Shown: positions 11,897 through 23,565 of the stretch, piece by piece
How positions within the stretch are numbered: position 1 is the stretch's first letter
Layout: every line of letters starts with the position of its first letter
Position numbers and translations under genes: made by a program
NCBI RefSeq assembly: GCF_003573695.1
Contig: NC_039359.1
Coordinates: 78,568,783-78,632,782, forward strand
Length of the DNA stretch: 64,000 nucleotides
Reading direction: 5' to 3'
Source of the DNA: Papaver somniferum
Taxonomy: Eukaryota > Streptophyta > Magnoliopsida > Ranunculales > Papaveraceae
Notes under the pieces: generated by a model
The model's database searches: none
Told to the model about the DNA's origin: nothing
The model's input: only the letters and a program-made list of their open reading frames with translations

Positions 11897-13506
11897 TAAG
11901 GATACACTCAAAAAAAACCCCAAAAACAAACAAACATACTGATCTATCTCATACCCATCCACCTTGGACCGGGATTTGTCCAGGCCATGAGGTGGTGTCA
12001 CGGTCGTTTGTCATTTTGAAACCAAATACATGTAATATCAATATTATTGTTTATACTAAATCTTCTTTTTTTTTTATCAGACAGCTCGGGTTATACTAAA
12101 TCTTTGTTGTTAAGCAAATATTTACAATTTAGATTTTCAAGAGAACCCCCCTTAATTGGGATAAAAAAATAAAATAAATAAACTAACATGGTCAATTGAA
12201 CATGCACCCTTTGCATGGTTCACAGTTCCCACAATGGGAGATTTTTGCCGAAAATGTGTTCCATGCAAAAAAAAAAAATAATAATAATAAAAAAGAATAA
12301 AAAATAATCGGGTGGAACTAGGAGGGGATATTTACAGTATGCCGATCAAATATCCATTGGATTAGTCTAGATTGGTCATGCACTTGGGCCCTTCGCTTTA
12401 ATCTTGTTATATATGGATGGAGTACATATTAACAGTTGGAATTTATCTATTTTTGGGGAGAAAAGAAAATGAACAAGTTAACCTAACCAACTGATCATGC
12501 ACCGTGTGCATGTTTGGAGAATGAATGGAAAAATTTAGAACTACAGAAATAATTTAAAGACTCAGAAATAAACTATTGAACTCAGATTTAGTAAACACTA
12601 AATTATAATATAACAAATTTCTATTACATTTTTGGTTTCCAAAGAGATAAATGGTCTTGTAGCTTGTATACGCTGTCTCACATCATATGTGTTATTTAAG
12701 CTCTTGCGGTTAATAAGTTTTGGAAAATCCTAACGTTGTAAATCGATTTTCGAGGTTCATTAATCGGTAATTTGTGTTGAATTATTTGACCAAACTTTTT
12801 ATTTATTTGTTTTGTTGTTGACCATTTGTACTGCATCTTCATAGAGTTTTTTGATACGTGTTTTTCATATTTCTTCTTTGCATTTGTGAATATTTGGTTC
12901 TTTGTTGGTCCTGTCATTTAAACCTGGACTCTTCCGATCAAGAAGAATTAGAAAAAAAACTCTTGATTTGAAATATCTCTTTTCAAAGAAGATTCAACAT
13001 CATAAGGTTAGACTATGTCTAGAAAACCGTGTCTCTTCTAATTTAATCGGCTTTTTATGCTTGTAATGTGTCGTTGCCTAGTATTTCTTCTCTTTCTCTT
13101 GTCGTAATACTCGGACATAAACTTGTATGTTCTTGATGTTCCACGATTCTTTCCTACTTATTAATTAATGGCACTCTAATCATGTTTTGCTATTAATAAA
13201 ATGGAATCCTTTTCTCAAAACGAAACAAAAAAGAATAAAAAAAAGCACCTAAACAAAAGAAGAAAGTTGAAAAAAAATATAATATGAAAAACATGTTATG
13301 AATTGGCTAAATCCATAGGACGACAAATATAATTTATCGTTTTTCATTATTGTATTATTTTTAATTTCTTCTTACAACAATGGGAATGAGAGGTCATATA
13401 TTTCTTGTTTTGACATGATTGCTAAAGGTGGATACCAAGCTTAGTCGGATGTGTACCATTGGATGATCTAACCGCCAAAATTTAGTATAATTTTTATCTT
13501 ATATCA
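11897..13506. repeat. Duplicated CTNIP locus, copy B, gene deleted
   Basis: Matches copy A left of the gene (up to about 1836) and right of it (from about 3403). The two parts join at tatatatgg near 12411-12419. In A the same string type (tatatatg) occurs at both edges of the missing 1.57 kb, so this is a deletion between short direct repeats that removed the whole peptide gene and its promoter. The segment ends at the uninterrupted CTAAC empty site (13468-13472) and the Copia-B insertion. Confidence 0.8.
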
Positions 13507-13901
13507 TTTTATAACAAATGGCTCAATCAAGCACAATCAATCAAGAATTGAAAATGGAAATGAAATCCAAGTAAAATCAAGCACACAAAACACAAGGATT
13601 CAAGGTGGTTCGATTAATATGATCTATATCCACTTCCGAAGAAAACGAAATGATTCCACTATGATTAAACAAGGTTACAAGGTGTTTTCCCCCAAATCCC
13701 CTCTCAAGAACCCTAGCCCCCTTTTGGTGCGTACATTTCTCTCTCTATTACATGAGTTTCTCTTACCAACGAAAAGAAATATGTTTTCCTTTTATTCTCC
13801 TGATGTCCTAGTTTTGGTGCAACAAAAGTTTATCACCCGGGCTCTAAAGGAATAAGGCCCATACAAGACTAACACTTGTATTCAAGCCACAAAATACAAC
13901 A
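13507..13901 (-). repeat. 3' LTR of Copia-B
   Basis: 395 bases, the same length as the corresponding LTRs in copies A and C. The purine-rich sequence on the minus strand just inside its edge (GTGGAGATT) marks the polypurine tract. Confidence 0.85.
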
Positions 13902-13926
13902 AATCTCCACGTTGACTTGAATATCA

Positions 13927-16900
13927 TCACCATTCATCATCATCGTCTTCGCGTAGCCCTTCAAGGGCTCTCAACACCAAGTTCAAGCAGATACTTGGAA
14001 CCGTCTTCGTCAACAATTCTGCAGGGTTATCTGCTGTAGAAACCTTTAGCATCACTATCTTCCCTTCCTCAAATGCATCCTTGATAAAATAATACCTGAC
14101 ATCGATGTGCTTCGTTCTCTCATGATACATCTGATTCTTGGTCAAGTAAATGTCACTTTGATTGTCACAAAACAAAACTTCACTCTCTTGCTTGAATCCT
14201 ATATCACCAACCAAACCCATCAACCATATACCTTCCTTCAGTCTTTTCGTGGGTGCCATGTACTTTGCCTCAGTTGTAGACAATGCAATTGTGCTTTTCA
14301 AAACCAACCTCCGACTGATAGTACTACCACACAATGTAAAAGTATAACCTGTCAACGACCTTCTTCTATCAAGATCACCTGCATAATCAGAATCATCATA
14401 ACCCACAACATCTGTCGAATCACCATAGTGTTTATCAAACACTAAACCAACATCTGTACTTCCCCTTAGATACCTTAAAATCCACTTTACAGCTTGCCAA
14501 TGAGCCTTCCCGGTATTTCCCATGTATCTACTTAACACGCTCACATCTTTTCCGATATCCGGCCTTGTACAAACCATAACATACATGATTCTAACAACTG
14601 CGCTTGCATATGGAATTCGAGACATGTAATCTGCCTCATATGCAGTTTGAGGTGATTTCCTTCTAGAGAGTCTAAAATGAGCTGCCAAAGGAGTACTTAC
14701 TGGTTTCGCATCTTTCATACCAAACCGCTCAAACACCTTCTCGATGTAAGTCTTATGGGACAAATACAACTTGCCTTCAGCTCGGTTTCCATAATCTCCA
14801 TGCCCAATATCTTATTTGCGGCACCCAATTACTTCATCTCAAACTCACTATTCAACTGCACTTTCAACTTCTGCATCTCTAACATGTCTTTGCAAGCAAC
14901 CAACATATCATCAACATACAAGAGTAAATACACAAATGAACCATCTTGGAGTTTCCTGTGATATACACAACTGTTATACTTACTCCTGTCGTATCCATTT
15001 GCCAATATAAACGTATCAAAACTTTTATACCACTTCCTTGGAGATTGCTTCAAACCATACAAAGATTTCTTCAACAAACATACATGGTCTTCTTTGTCAG
15101 GAACTTCAAACCCTATTGGTTGTTGCATATAAATACGCTCTTCCAAATCACCATGAAGGAAAGCTATCTTAACATCTAGTTGTTCCAATTCTAGATCATT
15201 CAAAGAAAACATAACAAGTAATGTTCTAATAGAACTATGTTTAACAATGGGAGAAAATACCTCATTGTAGTCAATCCCTTCTCTTTGTGTAAACCCCTTT
15301 GCCACAAGACTTGCATTGTACCTTTTTCCTTAACCATATGAAGTACCTTGTTTCTTCTTGAAGACCCATTTGCTTCCCACAATCTTCTGTCCCTTAGGTC
15401 TTTCAACTATCTCCCAAGTGTCATTCTTGTCAAGAGACTCAATTTCTTCAATTGCAGAAGCTCCCCATTCTGCTGATTCTTCACCACTGATTTCTTCTTC
15501 ATAGGTTCTTGGATCATCCCTATCTATGCTCTGACCCACTGCAAGTGCATATGCAACAAAATCAGCATGAATATCTCTGAGGTATTCTAACTTGCCTCCT
15601 CTCTCTGTCTCTTATAAGATTGTACTGATGAACTTGTGCTTCTTCTTCTTGGGCAGGTTCTTACACAATGTCTTGATCATCATCATCATCAGAAGTCGCA
15701 TTGCTTACTTGAACTTGCATCTCAAGTTCCACCTGGTCACCAACCTTCACCTTATCCCTAACACCCTCTTCTGCTCTTCCATCTGGATCTTCATTCTTTT
15801 GCTTCAACATCGATTTCTCATCAAATTTCACATCTCTACTGATTAGAAACTTGTTTGATCTTTCCTCAGGACACCATAACATGTAGCCTTTCACACCCTT
15901 TGCATACCCAAGAAATATATACTTCTTTGCTCTAGGCTCTAGCTTCCTCTCATTCACATGAGCATAGGATGGACATCCAAAAACCTTCAAGTCTTCATAA
16001 TTAGCATGTGTACCTGTCCAAACTTCATTTGGAGTCTTACACTCAATGGCAGACGATGGAGATCTGTTCACTAAATAAACTGATGTGTTTGCTGCTTCTG
16101 CCCAAAACTCTCTTGATAACCCTGCATTGGAGAGCATGCACCTTGCCTTCTCCATTATGGTTCTGTTCATCCTTTCTGCAACTCCATTTTGCTGAGGTGT
16201 TTTTCTGACTGTACGGTGTCTCACAGTCCCTTTCTCCTTGCAGAACTCATTGAACTCACCTCCACGAAATTCCAAACTATTGTCTGTCCTCAAGCACTTG
16301 ATTTGTCTTCCGGTTTGCTTCTCAGCCATAGTCTTCCATTGCTTGAACTTGACAAAAGTTTCATCTTTGTGCTTAAGTATGAATAGCAATAGAATTTACC
16401 GGATTGGGTTTGCTTGTACTTAACCATAGTCTTCTCAACATTCTTCCTTTTTGGACAATCCTTCTTAAAATGCCCTTGTTACTTACAAAAATAGCAATAG
16501 AATTTACCGGATTTAGATTTAGACCTTGACTTTGATCTATTTCTACCTAAACCACCCTTTTGGTTTCCTCTTCCTCTTACAAACGACCCATATCTTTACC
16601 ATCAATACCTGTCCTATTTAACTCCTTAGAGTTCAAAGCCACTTTAACGTCTTCCATGGAAATTGTGGTTTTTCCATATATTACGGTATCAACAAAATTA
16701 TCATAAGATGGTTGTAAGGAACAAAGAAAACCCAATGCTTGGTCTTCATTTTTAGTTTTGACATCAATATTTGCCAAATCCAAGAGAATTTTATTACAAT
16801 CGTCAATATGATCTATAATAGAAATTCCTTCATGCATTTTAAGAGTACGTAATTTCTTCTTAAGATATAAACGATTAATTACGGATTTAGTCATATACCT

Positions 16901-17167
16901 CTTTTCCAACTTGTTCCATAGCCCGTCCGGTGTCGTTTCCGTCGCAACTTCTCTCAAGACCTCATTGCTCAAACACAATAAAATTAATCCATGTGTTTTC
17001 TCCATTTTTTCATCCTTTTCCTCATCCTTCAATGTTGCTCCTAAACCCGTTTTCCCCTTCAAAGTTTTCACCAAACCTTGTTGTACTAAAACAGCCCTCA
17101 TCTTTAGCCTCCATAGATTGAAACCATTCCTTCCATCAAATTTCTCAATCTCATACTTTGCTGCCAT
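13927..17167 (-). pseudogene. Copia-B gag-pol, frameshifted and internally deleted
   Basis: The gag starts at 17167 (MAAKYEIEKFDG, typical of UBN2-type gag) and stays open to 16577. A zinc knuckle follows at about 16440-16500. Integrase (15661-16389) begins mid-domain but keeps the TDNSLEF and PQQNGVAERMNRT motifs with the second Asp and the Glu of its DDE triad. RT lies at 14829-15539, with YVDDML near its C-terminal end. The RT end and RNase H lie at 13927-14769 and end with the usual CDNQS, ERTKHIDVRYYFI and NPAELLTK motifs. Protease and the first integrase Asp are absent. Frame changes near 15310, 14800 and 15640 would also prevent a full polyprotein. Confidence 0.85.
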
Positions 17168-17188
17168 CCTAGATCGCTCCCACCAGGA

Positions 17189-17200
17189 GCTCTGATACCA
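17189..17200 (-). other. Primer-binding site of Copia-B (initiator tRNA-Met)
   Basis: TGGTATCAGAGC on the minus strand, three bases inside the 5' LTR. It is complementary to the 3' end of plant initiator tRNA-Met including CCA, the primer used by most plant Copia elements. The tRNA gene at 19716-19787 ends in the matching sequence. Confidence 0.85.
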
Positions 17201-17203
17201 ATT

Positions 17204-17596
17204 TGTTGTAAAAAATGGCTCAATCAAGCACAATCAATCAAGAATTTAAAATGGAAATGAAATCAAAGTAAAATCAAGCACACACAACACAATGATTTAT
17301 AATGGTTCGATCAAGATGATCTATATCTACTTGCGAAGACAACGAAACGATTCCACTATGATTAAACAAGGTTACAAGGTGTTTTCCTCAAATCCCCTCT
17401 CAAGAACCCTAGCCCCCTTTTGGTGCTTCCCTTTCTCTCTCTATTACATGAGTTTCTCTTACTAACAAAAGGAAATAGGTTTTCCTTTTATTCTCCAGAT
17501 ACCTAGTTTTGGTGCAACAAAAGTTTATCACCTGGGCTCTAAAGGAATAAGGCCCATACAAGACTAACACTTGTATTCAAGGCACAAAATACAATA
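17204..17596 (-). repeat. 5' LTR of Copia-B
   Basis: 393 bases matching 13507-13901. The outer end reads caaaatacaata where the other LTRs read caaaatacaaca, so the terminal TG of the element strand has mutated. TATGA follows as the putative target duplication. Confidence 0.82.
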
Positions 17597-17601
17597 TATG
17601 A

Positions 17602-18120
17602 AATGTTATCCGTCGCGTTATTGTTGGTCTAGTCTTTAACAACTCTATATTTATAGGTTTTGGTATTTATAACATGGTAGTCTCTCTTATTTTCTTGTCT
17701 TGTCTTTCATGGAGGTCATGCTTAACCCACTTAATCTATAAAAATTTCCTTCTAACTTGCTTGTAGAAAATTAATTAAACCTATTTTATTGAATATCTAC
17801 CATTGATGTGGTACATCAATAGTAAGGGGTGCCAAATTACTAAAATAATAATTTAAAACAAAAAAAGAAAAAAATCTACCATTGATGTTGATAAAAATGA
17901 TTATTCAGACTATGACCTTGAAATTTAAAAAATTACTAATAAGGGTACCGAATTACTTGGAATATACCAAATTTCTAATAAAACAAAACACCTTTGAATT
18001 GGTACACTTCAAGTAAATTAGTACCCGTAATAACAACCATGTGAAATTTATTGATATCTGTGTTTGGAAACAAAGAAACCACATCACCAAATTTTGTAAT
18101 ATTATATTACATTATTTACT
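17602..18120. other. Non-coding AT-rich spacer between copies B and D
   Basis: I see no gene, transposon end or structured repeat. The last bases run into sequence matching copy A near 1616. Confidence 0.4.
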
Positions 18121-18411
18121 ACCCAACTTAATTGGGAAAAAATTATTAATTAACATGGTCAATTGATCATGCACCTTTTGCATGGTTCACACAACCGGAG
18201 ACTTTTGCCTAAAATGTGTTCCCATGCAAAAGAAAAAAGAATAAAAAAATATCAGTGGACTAATTAAGGATCGGATATTTACGGCATACCAATCAAATCC
18301 TATATATTAGTATAGATTAAGCTCTCTACGATCTAGTTATGCAACTTCATCTTCTTTGGGATGGCAGATGGCCGAGCTGGATTAATAACCGTCATTGGTT
18401 ATCTTACTATT

Positions 18412-18893
18412 TCATGGACATCTACCACCAGATCCTCTTGGAAAGTTAGTACATGAAGATGGTGTACGAGGATTTGGAACTGCTCTCTGTAAGGACTGCG
18501 GATGAATTACAAGCTCAATCTTGTTTCTATTTTCAACCTCGTCAGTCTTCTGATTCACATTTTCATTATCCTCAAGGCTACCAGCAATGTTCATGGTCGT
18601 CATGGCACTCGATGGACATCTACCACTGTTACCTCTACCAGAGAGATTAGTGCACGGAGAAGGTGAACGAGGATTCGGAAATGTCCTACTTTGTAATGAC
18701 TGCTGATAAATTGTAAATTCAAGCTGGTTATTCGAGTCGGTAACGCCTTCATTTTCATCAATAACAAATCTCTATCTTCTCGTAATATCCTCATCCCTTC
18801 AACATGTTGGAAACTGTTGATGAACAAGAAAATGGATAAGACAGTAAATACGATTACGTTGAGAACATCTCTTCTTTCTTTGATTAGACCCAT
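18412..18893 (-). pseudogene. CTNIP/SCREW-like precursor with a 7-bp frameshifting deletion (copy D)
   Basis: The start codon at 18891-18893 opens the same MGLIKERRDV signal-peptide region as the intact copies. The frame is lost near 18751: where copy A has 22 bases from atgaaaacgg to aaggcg, D has 15, a 7-bp loss. Past that point the other frame still encodes both peptide modules in good condition (CTNLSGRGNSGRC, then CTNFPRGSGGRC). An alternative upstream ATG at 18938 does not repair the frame. The modules have therefore drifted little since the break, so the loss may be recent; alternatively a sequencing error or an unseen splice could explain it. Confidence 0.75.
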
Positions 18894-19115
18894 GTTTGTG
18901 AATGACAATATCCTCTTGATGATTGTTTGTTGATACAAGAGAAAAATGAGATTTAAGTGGATATATCTTAGCTCTTTCTTCTTTATTTTTTTCTTTTTTC
19001 TTGGAGATGGTTAATATGATAGGGAAATTATAGGTTTATGAATATATATTTTAGTTCTCTCTATATTTTTTGGTTAATTATGATGATGTTGGAATATAAT
19101 GAGATATGTGGGAGT

Positions 19116-19122
19116 ATTTATA
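19116..19122 (-). promoter_or_regulatory. Probable TATA box of copy D
   Basis: TATAAAT on the minus strand at the position matching the boxes of copies A and C. Confidence 0.5.
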
Positions 19123-19149
19123 GGATTTTGTCATTTGAGCTTTAAAATG

Positions 19150-19162
19150 TTGACTTGGTCAA
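19150..19162. promoter_or_regulatory. Inverted W-box pair upstream of copy D
   Basis: TTGACTTGGTCAA contains TTGAC on both strands, the core bound by WRKY transcription factors. Copies A and C have TTGAATTGGCCAA at the matching site, so the cores are lost there. About 30 bases upstream of the TATA box. Confidence 0.4.
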
Positions 19163-19310
19163 ACATAAATTTGTTGTTGAAGGATTGTGGGATGTGTTGA
19201 AATTGAATTAGTTTTAGGATTTCAAATTTGAATCAAATACACGGATCCTTGAACAGAATTTTCTTCTACCAACCAACAACAGAGTCTTACCGTTTCAACC
19301 CAATTTAAGA

Positions 19311-19715
19311 GAGATAGATTTTGAGTTGTTTGTTGCATGCAAAGATGTAACTCTCACAAGTGGTGGGTGTTCGGGGAACTAGGATCACTCGTTGTGGAGG
19401 AGTCAGGATTTGAAGATAAACTTAGGCAAACAAACAAAAGAAGACAAAAAGATAATTTGGGAGATTCTTTTTTTTTTTTAGCTCGAGCAGTTTCTCCCAC
19501 TTGTCCTATATTTCCCATATTTCACTAGGAATCGTTACACCGAACCTAAACCATTCATTTTTAGTCAGATATTCTTCATGCCCCGTGAGTTAGCCGCTTT
19601 ACTATGGTCATGCCTGTTGATGCTCCAGGATACCGAGAATATGGCATATTAGTATTCCACCAATCCAGCCATTTCCTTTAGCTCCTGATCAGGAGCAGGA
19701 AGAAAATAGAATCAT
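19311..19715. other. Unassigned spacer
   Basis: No gene recognised. A T-run on the minus strand at 19702-19705 lies about 11 bases past the tRNA 3' end and could stop RNA polymerase III. Confidence 0.35.
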
Positions 19716-19787
19716 TATCAGAGCCAGGTTTCGATCCTGGGACCTGTGGGTTATGGGCGCACCACGCTTCCGCTGCGCCACTCTGAT
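19716..19787 (-). tRNA. Initiator tRNA-Met (CAT), with a mismatch in the anticodon stem
   Basis: 72 bases fold as a cloverleaf. The acceptor stem pairs ATCAGAG with CTCTGAT plus discriminator A, the anticodon loop is CCCATAA, and the T-loop is ATCGAAA, an initiator feature. No intron and no encoded CCA. The anticodon stem reads GTGCG against CCCAC, so one pair is C-C. The plant initiator normally has three consecutive G-C pairs here, needed for P-site entry, and the change hits the middle one. A TTTT terminator lies shortly downstream. It may be a functional variant or a decayed copy. Confidence 0.88.
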
Positions 19788-20047
19788 TTGTTGTTTAAGT
19801 CTACAGTACACCCTTGAGGAACAAAGCTGCAGTATCAAGCTCCATAAATAAACATTGTTGGAATTGGAAGTTATGTATACACAAATAAACGAATTTCAGG
19901 TGAGGACTGGGGATACACCAGGACAGAATTGGGGTAGAAGTGCTTTTGTGTTTAAATGTATTTCACCTTCTTATAGTCTAGTTGATAGATATGAAGAATT
20001 GTTTATCTCAAGCAAAAAGTAAAAACTAAAACATCTGCAGTGGGTAC

Positions 20048-22195
20048 CTTCAGATCAGTGCCATCAATATGTGGTAAAGGACGAGTTTCAGCTAAGCTTG
20101 TAACGCCAGCTAAAGGGAAATCACTGATGCCAGCAATATGCACCTGCACCTGAAGTAACACAGCTAATTAGTCCATATATTGACGGAACAAAATGCAAGT
20201 ACAACTTGTGCCAAAAGAAGTAAAGAAAGTGCAAAAAACCCAGGTATCAAAAAACCCAGCAAAGGGGTATGGACTAGAACACTAGTACAACTTTCACAAG
20301 GGTAATTTTTTACTAATAATCACTATGACCTTTTTTTTGTTCCCATTCTTCCGCTAATGAGCCCTATCCAGAAGTCCATAAAATTCAACAAATAGGCCGC
20401 TCTTTATCTTTATTACCTAAAATGTGCACTGAATATCGTATTTTCAGTACCCTTCTCAATTAAACAAATTTGCACAAGTCAGGAAAATATGAAGGAAAAT
20501 AAAGACTGCAAAAGTATGAGCAAATTGTGATTTAGGAGCATGTTATAGCAGATTCATTCGGATATGCTCTCATTAATAAGATAGCTGTGTCAGAACGACA
20601 CTTTGTTATCAATTTTTTTTTTTTAAGCATGATATAATAGAAGAAGATGAATGAAAGCGAAACATAAGACACACTGCTGTTTTCTTCATGATAACATAGA
20701 TGGTGACACATTATTTTATCTAAAATAACTCATGTATAGTGATGGGAATAAAAATCAAGTTCGTTATCAGTGAATGTACCCAAAACAAGTACCTTAGTTC
20801 CTTTCTTGATATCACAACCCCGGAGATAACCATACAAAATCATGTCTCTATTGCAGTTTTTATCCATGTGCAATCTGTCTGTAGGAGTGATATCTTCTAA
20901 ACAATCTACCAGCACAAAAGGATGTGCAGATCGCCATGACAAAGGATGGAACTCCATAACCAATATGAAGCTTGCCGGTACGCGAATACCTTGCCCCAGA
21001 TACCTGCAGATCACAAGATGGATAAGAAATCATGCTGTACATTCCTTGAATTTACTTTCATATTCCTTTTACCCTTTTCGCGAGTCCGTTGGAATCAAAA
21101 GTAGGATAATGTTATGAACAAAATGCTAGGGTTTTGGAATAAGAACTTTATGAAGCTAGTTAGATATGTCCATCCAAATATACTTACATTTCGTCAACTG
21201 GAGCAGATAGGCAGAAATCTGTGCTCCTTCGTATATTTCATTCCTGAATCTTTTTTGAAGTGTGCTGTTCGTATTTCTTCATTATCTTCACCTATATCTT
21301 CAAAGCAGTCAAGATGTGTAAACACCCCAACTAACCATGGGTATGCCATGAACTTTTTAAAGTTTGACAAACTCAGTGTTTCCTGAAATCAGCAAAAACA
21401 TATTGCAGTAAGGCAAAGATATTGGTTATAGTAAGGCAAACATATTGGTTATAGCTTGTTTAAAAGTTGAACATACTTGGAACACCCATGCTGAATTTCC
21501 TAAACTTGTGTATCACAAAAGTAAAGTGTAAGTGTGTAACATACCATTTCGCACGCATAACAAACATCGATGACGAATATCACTGTGTCAGCATACTTTG
21601 CAGCATCGATCATGCCATTGATATTAGTAGGACACTCTGCAAACTCTATCCGTCTTTGTTCACCTAACAAAAACACTCAACCAAAAGCACAATGAGATTG
21701 TGAAACTAATGTCTACTAGTTAAAATAAGTCAAAACTATGAAGATAACATACCTGCTATGACCGAAATGGGGCCCTGCAGTATCATTAAGATTATGGTTG
21801 GTATAATGCCTTACTAGACGCTAAATCAACATGGAATTCCCAACCTGCACATCAGTTTTAGGCTTTAAATTTCAAATCCAAATTTCCAGTAAAGAAGTAA
21901 AAACTACTCACAGTTACTAAGTAAATCACCTTGGGAGGTCCATGAACTACAATAAAATAAGGAGCAGGTTGAGTAATTGGCTCTTTTTTATCAGTAGATT
22001 CCTACAACAATAGTAATTCATCAATAATACAGTGTGTAGATTGAATAATAAATTCAGTTTTTTCAATAAACCCCTAAGAAAAAAGAAAAACATCTAAATT
22101 GAAGAAACAAAGAGAGGGGAGCGTACATTTGGGATATTCTTCTTGTTGTTGGCCTGCCATTTCCTCTTCATGTTGCTTTTATTTATCTTCGCCAT
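20048..22195 (-). pseudogene. BMS1-like ribosome-biogenesis GTPase, N-terminal part, inactivated
   Basis: Spliced pieces on the minus strand match BMS1, the GTPase of the small-subunit processome. Exons, by consensus splice sites: 22127-22195 (start MAKINKSNMKRKW), 21930-22001 (ends VVHGPPK), 21753-21844, 21545-21663 (ECPTNINGMIDAAKYAD), about 21190-21384 (GVFTHLDCFED), 20793-21003 (FHPLSWRSAHPFVLVDCLED, then ILYGYLRGCDIKKGTK) and 20048-20143 (VHIAGISDFPLAGVTSL). Exon 3 carries the P-loop as GNS in place of GKS, an in-frame TAG at 21821-21823, and one extra C in a CCCC run near 21765 that shifts the frame. A further stop falls near the end of exon 5. After 20048 no later exons of the roughly 1,100-residue protein are found. 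Splice sites are intact, so this is a duplicated genomic fragment, not a retrocopy. Confidence 0.82.
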
Positions 22196-23565
22196 TCAAA
22201 TCCTAAAAATCCACTAAATTGGAATTTCCTATTTCTTATTGAGTACCAGAAAACGAATAACTAAACATTACGAGCGAAAAGCTAGAGCAGGTAAAGAAAG
22301 ACCTATGCTTTGACACTTCGATAATCCTTGAACAAAGTGATTAACAGAAAGAAATAGCATGCTTTAAATAAACCAGCTTTATAAGCATAATAGTACTTAC
22401 AAGCTACAACTAACCCCACCTCTGCTGTTACAGTAGTAATTTGATGAGCTGAATCAGCTCCATCATTATTCCATATGCACGTTGAGACCTCAGCACGCTT
22501 CCTTTATAAAAAGTTAATTTAGATCTTGGATCTGACATCCAAGCAAGATTTTCTGATAAACACATTGCTCCCCTAAGTCAGTATGTCAGACTCAATAGTC
22601 ACTGTAGTAAGTTTATTGGTATAGACATGTAGTTCCTCCACACCACTGCGAAGGAAACTCTCAGAAGCGACCAGATAGGTATAGACATGTAGTTCTGTTA
22701 GCAATTAGAGTTCACCAGTCTCCTGAGAAGCGACCCGGCAGGACTAATATGGGACCAATTTAGATGAAGTAGCTATCTGCTGACAGAAGGCTAGTAGGGG
22801 GAACTTAAATTGTCATTTTAACACCGTCAAAGCTGGTTATTAACATAGAGAGGTTAATTAGTATTAGAAGTGCACTCAGTATATCCCAGATCATGCATGT
22901 CGAGATATAAAATTGGCCAAGAAGAAATGGAACGAATTAGCAAAAAAAGAGCTTAATTAATATTGTTGATTAATAAAACTATAGTCAAACATGCAAAGTT
23001 AACTACTATCAAATTACAAGAACAAGAAAAGAGTGATGAAAATGAAACGATAAAACCAAAGTGTAAGGTTTGATGCTTTTCATCTTTTCTTTTTAGGAAT
23101 ACAAGATGTCTCGATCATGAACCTATGGAACTGATCCACCTCCTTCTTATTCCCACTAAATAACTGATTCCTTGATGTATTATAGATGAACGCAGAAACA
23201 GGCGTGCTACTAGGGAAACATTTAACTACCAGACGCGATTCTCAGTTACAGAGGAAACAATGGTTTTTAATGTATCCTGCAGAACAGAGTAATCTTAATG
23301 TTTATCACTGCCTACTATTACTTCCTTTGAGATATATATATATATATATGAAAGAAAAATGTAAAGTTTCAAGGTAGTACCAGTGAGTGGTCTTTGAGAC
23401 CAAGAGAGAGCAGTAATGTCCTGGGAGACCCATAGCTACTGGAACACAAAATAAGGATGACAGCATTGAGCATATTCAGTAACAGCGTCCCCACAGAAAA
23501 CACATGTGTCTAATCTTGGAATCTATTGGTTATATCTAACACATTTTGGTTAGATGAATCTGTAG
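22196..23565. other. Intergenic region with an 18-bp direct repeat
   Basis: No gene recognised. The string ggtatagacatgtagttc occurs at 22618-22635 and 22678-22695, exactly 60 bases apart, with a second weaker repeat (agaagcgacc) beside each, so this is a short two-unit tandem duplication. Confidence 0.4.

Larger units (their letters stand above)
13507..17596 (-). mobile_element. Ty1/Copia LTR retrotransposon (Copia-B), near-complete outline with internal deletion
   Basis: Bounded by LTRs at 13507-13901 and 17204-17596, with TATCA on the left flank and TATGA on the right (one mismatch). A primer-binding site follows the 5' LTR. The gene order on the minus strand is gag, zinc knuckle, integrase, RT, RNase H, as in Copia elements. 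The element is only about 4.1 kb because the protease and the start of integrase are missing. Copies A and C carry the same element at the same site, so insertion preceded duplication of the locus. Confidence 0.88.
18121..19310. repeat. Duplicated CTNIP locus, diverged copy D
   Basis: Matches copy A from about 1616 to 2810 with many substitutions and small indels, including the gene, TATA box and 5' flank (acacggatccttgaacagaat near 19239). Divergence is clearly greater than between A and C, so this is an older duplicate. It lacks the Copia-B element. Confidence 0.8.

Noticed and set aside
14107..14445. Plus-strand frame of 112 codons opposite the Copia RNase H gene
   Set aside because: It lies antisense to a clearly conserved reverse-strand domain and has no domain of its own; the same applies to the plus-strand frames at 14677, 15592, 16008, 16911 and 62554.
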